This document shows, in pieces, positions 57,939 to 64,000 of a DNA stretch of 64,000 nt; position 1 is the stretch's first letter, and each line of letters begins with the position of its first letter. Source of the stretch: Gerris lacustris (Eukaryota > Arthropoda > Insecta > Hemiptera > Gerridae); NCBI GenBank assembly GCA_951217055.1, contig OX578278.1:32501105-32565104 (forward strand), given 5' to 3'. The translations under genes were made by a program, and so were the position numbers. Under the pieces are notes generated by a model that was given only the letters and a program-made list of their open reading frames with translations, had not been told where the DNA came from and did no database searches.

Positions 57939-58211
57939 AAAGAACACATGTATTTGTAAATGTAAAGAACACATCTATTTATAACGAACACATCCATTTG
58001 TAAAGAACACATCTATTTGTAAATGTAAAGAACACATCTATTTATAACGAACACATCCATTTGTAAAGAACACATCTATTTGTAAATGTAAAGAACACAT
58101 CTATTTATAACGAACACATCCATTTGTAAAGAACACATCTATTTGTAAAAATGTAAAGAACACATCTATTTATAACGAACACATCCATTTGTAAAGAACA
58201 CATCTATTTGT
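57939..58211 (+). repeat. 63-bp minisatellite
   Basis: Four full units begin TGTAAAGAACACATCTATTT at 57961, 58024, 58087 and 58152 (spacing 63, 63, 65). Partial units lie at the edges. Each unit contains three variants of GAACACATCYATTT, so it is itself a degenerate trimer. Confidence 0.93.
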
Positions 58212-58957
58212 GATAAAGTGTGACGTAACGATATAGTGCATTAAATATTGCGTCTTTGATAGTATATTTCTTATTATCTGATATCATATTATTTCACAGA
58301 TTATTTCCTTTTTTTATTAAGTAGTAACAATATATAAATCTTAAATAAATACAACAGGTAACGTAGTACCATTCATTAAGACGGTGTAGCAGATATAATA
58401 TAATATATCAATGTTTAATTTAACTCGCCTCCTTTTTAAAAAAAAATCAACAACAACAAAACGATTAAACACTTAAAAAACGTTATTTATATTTGTACAA
58501 TCACAACGAAACAAATAATTGATAATTTTATATAACAATCAAGTGTTATCGTAAATTACTTTTTTATAGATAGCACACAAAAAAGAAAAGAAAAAAATTC
58601 ATGAATGAAAAAATGAAATAATAAATATTTTCTAGGAAATTTAAGTTAAATCTCTGAGGCTTATCTCGACGTACAAGTACCCCCCCCCCCCCCCTCCTCC
58701 ACCAAAACATGATTAATATTTATAGGAAAATAACGCAGACGAGTAAACATTGTGTAAGGGAAACCTAAGCGGCTTGTTTTATATAAAAAAAACCTGGTGC
58801 AATAAACTGCGTATCAGCTCATAGAGATAACGCTCAACATTGCTTAATACATCGTGTGGTTTTCATACAGTACTGTCGAAATCATTCTTATCAGTCAGCA
58901 GTATTCACTTCGAAATTACTTTTTTTCATGGGTGCAGCACAGGATATAAATACTTTG

Positions 58958-58988
<31 letters not shown>

Positions 58989-59000
58989 CTAATGACTGAT
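58212..59000. other. AT-rich flank
   Basis: A C-run lies at 58680-58695 and a long A-run at about 58957-58986. No gene seen. Confidence 0.5.
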
Positions 59001-59029
59001 TTTTGTATGATTATCGAAAATACATTATC

Positions 59030-59215
59030 TGTACAAGTTTCAGCTTTCTAGGTAGTCGGGAAGTGGTTTAAATTTAAGTTACGAGATTTGCAAACAAACT
59101 AATTAATTAACTAATGGCTGATTATTGTAATATTATCAGAAATACATAATCTGTGCAAGTTCCAACTTTCTAGGTAGTCGGGAAGTGGGTTAAATTTAAG
59201 TAACATGATTTGAAG
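59030..59215 (+). repeat. Direct repeat pair, 121-bp spacing
   Basis: TTTCTAGGTAGTCGGGAAGT plus flanking GATTATCGAAAATACAT-like and TTAAATTTAAGT strings occur twice, 121 bp apart. Related strings are at about 13870-13900 and 39440-39475. Confidence 0.65.
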
Positions 59216-59280
59216 ACACACCAAGATAAATAAAAGCGAGTTAGAAACAGTTGAGGTCTCGTTGTTGGGGCGATGGATAA

Positions 59281-60482
59281 AGGTGGATTCACACCTACGG
59301 TCACGGACAGGGCTGATCACGGACAGGGCACGGCACGGTCTCGGTCTACCCATTCCCACTGTCCGGGCAGGCACCAGTCGGTCAAAGGCAGAATCTCCTT
59401 CCCTCACACTACATCCTACACGTACCACTATAATGTCTCTCATTAATTTAACCCTGTGTAAACTTTTCGAATTTTTTACTACTATCGCAGTAAAAAGGGT
59501 CAGAAAAATCATACAGAACCTTTTTTCTCGAACATATTCAATCAATTTTTCGTCATTCATTCCGAGATAAACAATGCGAATCAATAAGCAAAAAAAGAAA
59601 CAATAAACAAAATAAGAAACAATTATAAGACACAATGTAAAGAAAGGTTTTCAAACGAAATTTATTTATTCTCTTTTTTCTAGTGGTCTTTAGGGATTTA
59701 ATAATTTAAAAAAAAAAACTTTTTTTAATTATAATATTTTTTCAAAGCTACATTTCGCCCAAACTTGGATATCTTCAGGCCTAAAAATAAAAATAACATA
59801 TATATAATATTTATTTTAACAATTTGTAGTTATTTCCTTAAGTTTAAATTAGTAACACAAAAACAATGCCAAACAATCTATAATTCAAATATATTTATTA
59901 ACAATTAATTTAACAAATCAAATATTATTAAAAATAATAAATATATTTGAATTATAGATAGTTTGACATTGTTTTTGTGTTAGTAATTTAAACTTAAGGA
60001 AATTAGTAATAACTACTAATTGTTAAAATAAATGTTATATATATATGTTATTGTTATTTTTAGGCCTGAAGATGCCCAAGTTTGGGCGAAATATAACTTT
60101 GAAAAAATATTATAATTAAAAAAATAGTTTTTTTTTTTTTTAAAATAGAGAAGAAATTATAATCAAAGGGATAAATTGAAGAATACACGAAATTAATTTA
60201 GTAAAAACACTATGGCATTGGTAATAAAAACCCGTAGATAGGAGGCGAACTGAGGGTTGACTGTCTGTAGGCCTCTCACACTGTTGGTCTGATCACGGTA
60301 CGCACAGGGCAAGCTCTGGTCTAGATCGCTCGGCAAGCAACCCTGATCGGACCGTGCCCTGTGCGTGACCGGACCGTGCCGAAGGTGGGAATGCTTCTAT
60401 ATAAAAACATAGAAAGGGATCTTGATCTGATCTGACCCGACCGTGATCAGCCCTGTCCGTGACCGTAGGTGTGAATCCACCT
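59281..60482. mobile_element. Harbinger-like element with 42-bp perfect TIRs
   Basis: The 1202-bp element is flanked by TAA (59278-59280 and 60483-60485). Its ends begin AGGTGGATTCACACCTACGG and continue identically for about 42 bp in inverse orientation. The 3-bp TWA duplication points to PIF/Harbinger. No transposase. A fold-back element is nested inside at 59675-60150. Confidence 0.85.
59675..60150. mobile_element. Fold-back element nested in the Harbinger-like element
   Basis: Near-palindrome with arms of about 200 bp around a centre near 59920. CATTTCGCCCAAACTTGG...ATCTTCAGGCCT faces AGGCCTGAAGATGCCCAAGT...GGGCGAAAT, and TTCAAATATATTTATTA faces AATATATTTGAA. The terminal string GGTCTTTAGGGATTT links it to 19036-19485. 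Confidence 0.75.
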
Positions 60483-60552
60483 TAAAGGTAAAGGGAAAAT
60501 GCCAAACAGCACAAAAACCGTGTATTGCGGGTGTGAACCTGTTTCCGCGTAT

Positions 60553-61385
60553 CAGTGCCGGTTTTAGGACTTTTGAGGCCCTAGGCCAAATTTTACTAGC
60601 GGCCCCTCCCCCACATTGTTTTTTTATCCTAGTTTTTATGAACTATAGAAGTTCTATAATTGGGTTTCTTTGAATGTTTTTACAAAACCGTTATGGTAAG
60701 TTAATATTCGTAGGCCTAACTTAACTGAACTAATGTCAAAAAGTAGAATAAATTGGAAGTTGGAAGATTTTTTTTTAACTCTTGAAATACTTTTTAATTT
60801 GGTTTTACGTACTTCAAAATAAGTGGTTAGGTTTTAATAAATAGGCCGATAAAACTCACACTTTTTATTGAATTTTATTTATTTGTAGAATCTTTTTTAA
60901 AAACTTATAAATATAAATGTATAGTTCCGGAGATAGCGTGCAAGAACAGTGTTTGACTAACATCAAGTTAATCTTTTGGTGCCTGTAAAAAATATGTTGT
61001 CGGCTAAGTTCGTCTGCGGAACATAAGCTCGTGGGCTTAGCAATAGGCATTTGAAAAAAAAAAAAATAATAATAATAATAAAAACTATAGAAAGCGGCCA
61101 TGTCCCGGCCATTTTGGTAAACAATGTGATTTGCATGATCCTGAATTCAAAATTAGTTAGTAGACCAAAAATCAAGTTGATGTTAGCTTGTCACTTGATA
61201 GGTGAAACCCTTATTTGGAGTAATAATTGAATAACTAACCTATCAATAAGAAATACTCTTTAGAATATACTGTGTCAAAGGCGCTGAGCGGCAAGTCATA
61301 TCGATGTATTGCCCATATCTGCCTCCCCCCCCCCCCCCCCCTAAAACCGCGGCCTAGTCAGCCTAGAGGTGTAAATCCGGCACTG
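60553..61385. mobile_element. hAT non-autonomous element, 833 bp
   Basis: The ends CAGTGCCGGTTTTAGG / GTAAATCCGGCACTG are flanked by a perfect 8-bp duplication CCGCGTAT (60545-60552 and 61386-61393). The interior contains a piece of dispersed repeat C and a C-run at about 61326-61341. No transposase. Confidence 0.9.
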
Positions 61386-61393
61386 CCGCGTAT

Positions 61394-62878
61394 GAACCTG
61401 AACTGGGACTGATTTCGTTTTCGGATGGAGATTGGATCCACACTATTAGTATACGGATTTTGTGCATTTTGACGTTTTGCCTTTCCCTTATTGCTTGGCT
61501 CCAACAAGGATACCTCGACAATTTTTTAATGTTTTTTTTTAAATTTTTAATCAAATCAATCAATGATTATAATCTACACCTTTTTAGGTTTCTGTGCGAA
61601 GTACGAAAAGAAACCTTGTATAACGGCTCTGTCTGCATCTGTCCGTTGGCATGTTTCAATTCATAAACTACTATAGCCAGGAGCATGAAACTGGTGCAAA
61701 ACCAAAGGCAAAAACACAGGTGCATCTCGGCATTTGTGACAACTGTACACTTTTTGGAGTTTTCACACTTAATATTTCCGAGATGACGGCCAATATGGCG
61801 AGCGACTAAAAAACTTTTTTAGTCACCCTGACATGTTATACATCAATTTAATGGTCTTGAAGGGTAGAAAAAGAATATGCAACTATAAAATTTTACACTT
61901 AATATTTTCAATATGGTGGGCGACTACATTGAAATCTCCAATGCTGCCAACAACACGACATGGCTCAAAACTAGATGCTATTTTTTCCAACTTGGACCTA
62001 CGTCACAGTGGTATTTACATTTCCATGACAAGTGTTCACGAACCATTGTGGGTTCACATTTAAGTCTGGGCAAAGGGACCTAACTCCTCGCCCTAGTCTA
62101 CGGACTGAAAGGAGAGCATAGGCAAGGCGGGCCATTTGGAGCAGTTCCCAATGTCCGCTCAAGTATGATGATTTTTTTTTTTTTTTTTTACAGTTCAATA
62201 TATTTCGTAAATCACGCAAAATGGTAACTCAAATACCCATTTGATGAAAACACCGCCAAAAGAAGTTCATACTGCATATTGTCGGCTTTTATTCGATGTT
62301 TATCTTACTTTACGACACGATGTATCAAAATACTTTGTCAATAAGATAATATTGATGAATTCCCGTCCCTGGTCACGGATTATTCTTTCTTTAATTTGAT
62401 GGGTTTATAAGCTACCATCAAGAAACATTTGTTATTTTACTAAGCGAGAATGTCTAGAAGCCACAGGTATCCTAAATCCCTCTCCCCCTTATTTCTATAC
62501 CCCCTCCCCAGTAAATCAAATATAATTTGTTAAAATCTCTAATTAGTAATTGATTTCGGCTACTGGAGAAGCTCTCTTCTGCATCCCCCCCCCCCCCTCA
62601 GTGTTATCGCAGCCCTTATTTCTTAAACATTTCTTTTAAGACCAGCGTAAAACATCTCTTCAAAAGTTGGCACATCCATATTTGAAGGAAATTGTATTTT
62701 TATTTTTTTATTATATAACGTTTTATTATGGAGGTATATATGTACGAGTATTTTTCGTAGAACAAAGGGAGTATTTTTTTAAGAACTCATGCGCTACAAA
62801 GTCAAAGATGAATTGGTAACAAAACGAAACTAAATGTATATTTGCACTCAGGGGGTCCTCCTCATTTATTTAAAATGA
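61394..62878. other. Upstream flank with repeat fragments
   Basis: The stretch at about 61690-61760 (ACAGGTGCATCTCGGCATTT, GTGACAACTGTAC) recurs at about 17365-17400, so it is a dispersed repeat. T- and C-runs lie at about 62171 and 62585. No gene recognised. Confidence 0.45.
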
Positions 62879-62879
62879 G

Positions 62880-63390
62880 AGGCCACACGCGGTGAGAACA
62901 GTATCCATACATGTATCGAGATACGGTGTAGCGATACAGTTTTCACCGAGTGTGAAGCTGTTTGCATCTTTATCGAATTATCAGTATAAGCTGGTATCGC
63001 TCACTGTATCACTGAGCTGCTACCGCGATATCACTACCTTGATAGTGATACGTGTATATGTGTGTCATTGAGTATGGGTCAATCTTCATAGCTATTTCCG
63101 GTATAGCCAAGTATCTTAAAGTATCAATTAGTCATTCCACCGGACTTACTGCTTCCCTCATTTCAGTATTTTGCTTTTCGCTTTTCAATAATTGGTTTCA
63201 CTATTATAAATAACTTTATGAATAACTGATGGTCATTCATTCGTAAATAGCTTGATTTTTCATTCCTCTATACTTCCTTCTTTAATATAAACATTTCTTT
63301 GTCATAACCTTATTTCTAATGCTTAAGATAATACAATCCCCGCCACTTGTACCGCTAAATGTATCGATACAGATCTCACCGTGTGGCCCT
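62880..63390. mobile_element. TIR element with GGCCACAC ends
   Basis: The inverted ends are GGCCACACGCGGTGAGA / TCTCACCGTGTGGCC. ATCGATAC / GTATCGAT-type motifs repeat inside. A clean target duplication was not found. Confidence 0.6.
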
Positions 63391-64000
63391 TAATACTTAA
63401 TACCCCCAAATGATGCTTTCCGTGTAAAAAAGTACTTTTTTGAGATCAGGTGCGATAAGACAGACAGACGAAAGAAATTATAAGGGTCCTTGGTTTTGCC
63501 GGACTCTAAAAATGTAATTAACGAAGATCAAGTAAAAAGTGAAAACTCAAAAATGTGGATTACGGACAACTTTATTGTCTTTTCAAGGAATAAACGAGAA
63601 TGAGAAATTTAAAATAAATTCTAATAATTAAAGATAACTCTAAAAAAAAAAATCAAAGATTCAAATTTTCCCGCTTTTTCTCCTTTTCTACAGTGGGTTT
63701 TGTTATTTTTTCCAAGATTTACGGGAACGAGATGTCAGGGAGTCAGGATTCTACAGGAGGTAGTTACTAGCTTCCAGCCAGCCCTAAACCTAATATAAAG
63801 ACCTCTCATAAACTCCGTCTTCTATCTCACATACCGACATTATTATTATTATACTATTATATTCAGAATATTGTCCCTTTTCCACCACGTCATTTCCTTC
63901 ATACTTATGTTGTTTTAATAATAATAAAAGCAATCTTAAAAATTCTTAATAAAAATATCCTTTCAAAAAACTTTTAAGGGATGCTACTTTATTTATTATT
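63391..64000. other. Window edge
   Basis: It contains GACAGACGAAAGAAATTATAAGG-type repeat-edge sequence at about 63460-63490. No gene seen. Confidence 0.45.

Noticed and set aside
57939..58211. CRISPR-like array of regular repeats
   Set aside because: Repeats are contiguous without unique spacers and the genome is eukaryotic; it is a minisatellite.
59111..59635. Minus-strand frame of 174 codons, the longest in the window
   Set aside because: It covers the inverted-repeat end of the Harbinger-like element and has no recognised domain.

Overview
The window looks like AT-rich, transposon-loaded arthropod nuclear DNA, most probably from an insect. The genes are split into many short exons with GT/AG introns. 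One gene is a Venus kinase receptor, a receptor tyrosine kinase family of invertebrates. The intergenic and intronic DNA is full of hAT, piggyBac, Harbinger, mariner/pogo and Jockey-like debris. No bacterial or organellar features are visible. The exact taxon cannot be read from the sequence; a non-dipteran, possibly hemipteran, insect is a guess.

Two protein-coding genes can be assembled exon by exon. (1) About 1391-7356, plus strand: the last seven exons of a calpain of the CAPN5/TRA-3 type. They cover the end of the protease core, domain III and the C-terminal C2 domain; the catalytic exons lie left of the window. (2) 25798-52799, minus strand: twenty exons, all in compatible phase, encoding about 1285 residues of a Venus kinase receptor. 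From N to C terminus the receptor has a glycine-betaine-binding-like (OpuAC-type) module, a GABA-B/ANF-receptor-like Venus flytrap, one membrane helix, an insulin-receptor-like tyrosine kinase and a Ser/Arg-rich tail. Only the signal-peptide exon is missing. The two genes converge, with about 18.4 kb between their stop codons.

Layout: 1-7356 calpain exons with intronic mobile elements; 7357-9300 calpain 3' flank, a non-LTR remnant and a piggyBac-like element carrying a nested hAT MITE; 9112-12725 a gap-free 1807-bp tandem duplication; 12726-25797 very AT-rich DNA with microsatellites, one fold-back element and one orphan exon candidate; 25798-52799 the receptor gene, whose introns hold a tRNA-derived SINE, Jockey-like retrotransposon fragments, a pogo/Tigger-like element and a 1.67-kb hAT element with a transposase remnant; 52800-64000 the upstream flank, a nested graveyard of terminal-inverted-repeat elements plus a 63-bp minisatellite.

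The most interesting points are the two-module extracellular region of the receptor, the loss of two of the three insulin-receptor-type activation-loop tyrosines in its kinase, and the 1.8-kb duplication, which is either very recent or an assembly artefact. Exon borders come from splice consensus plus phase continuity read by eye. No alignment or database search was run, so family names rest on recognised motifs.
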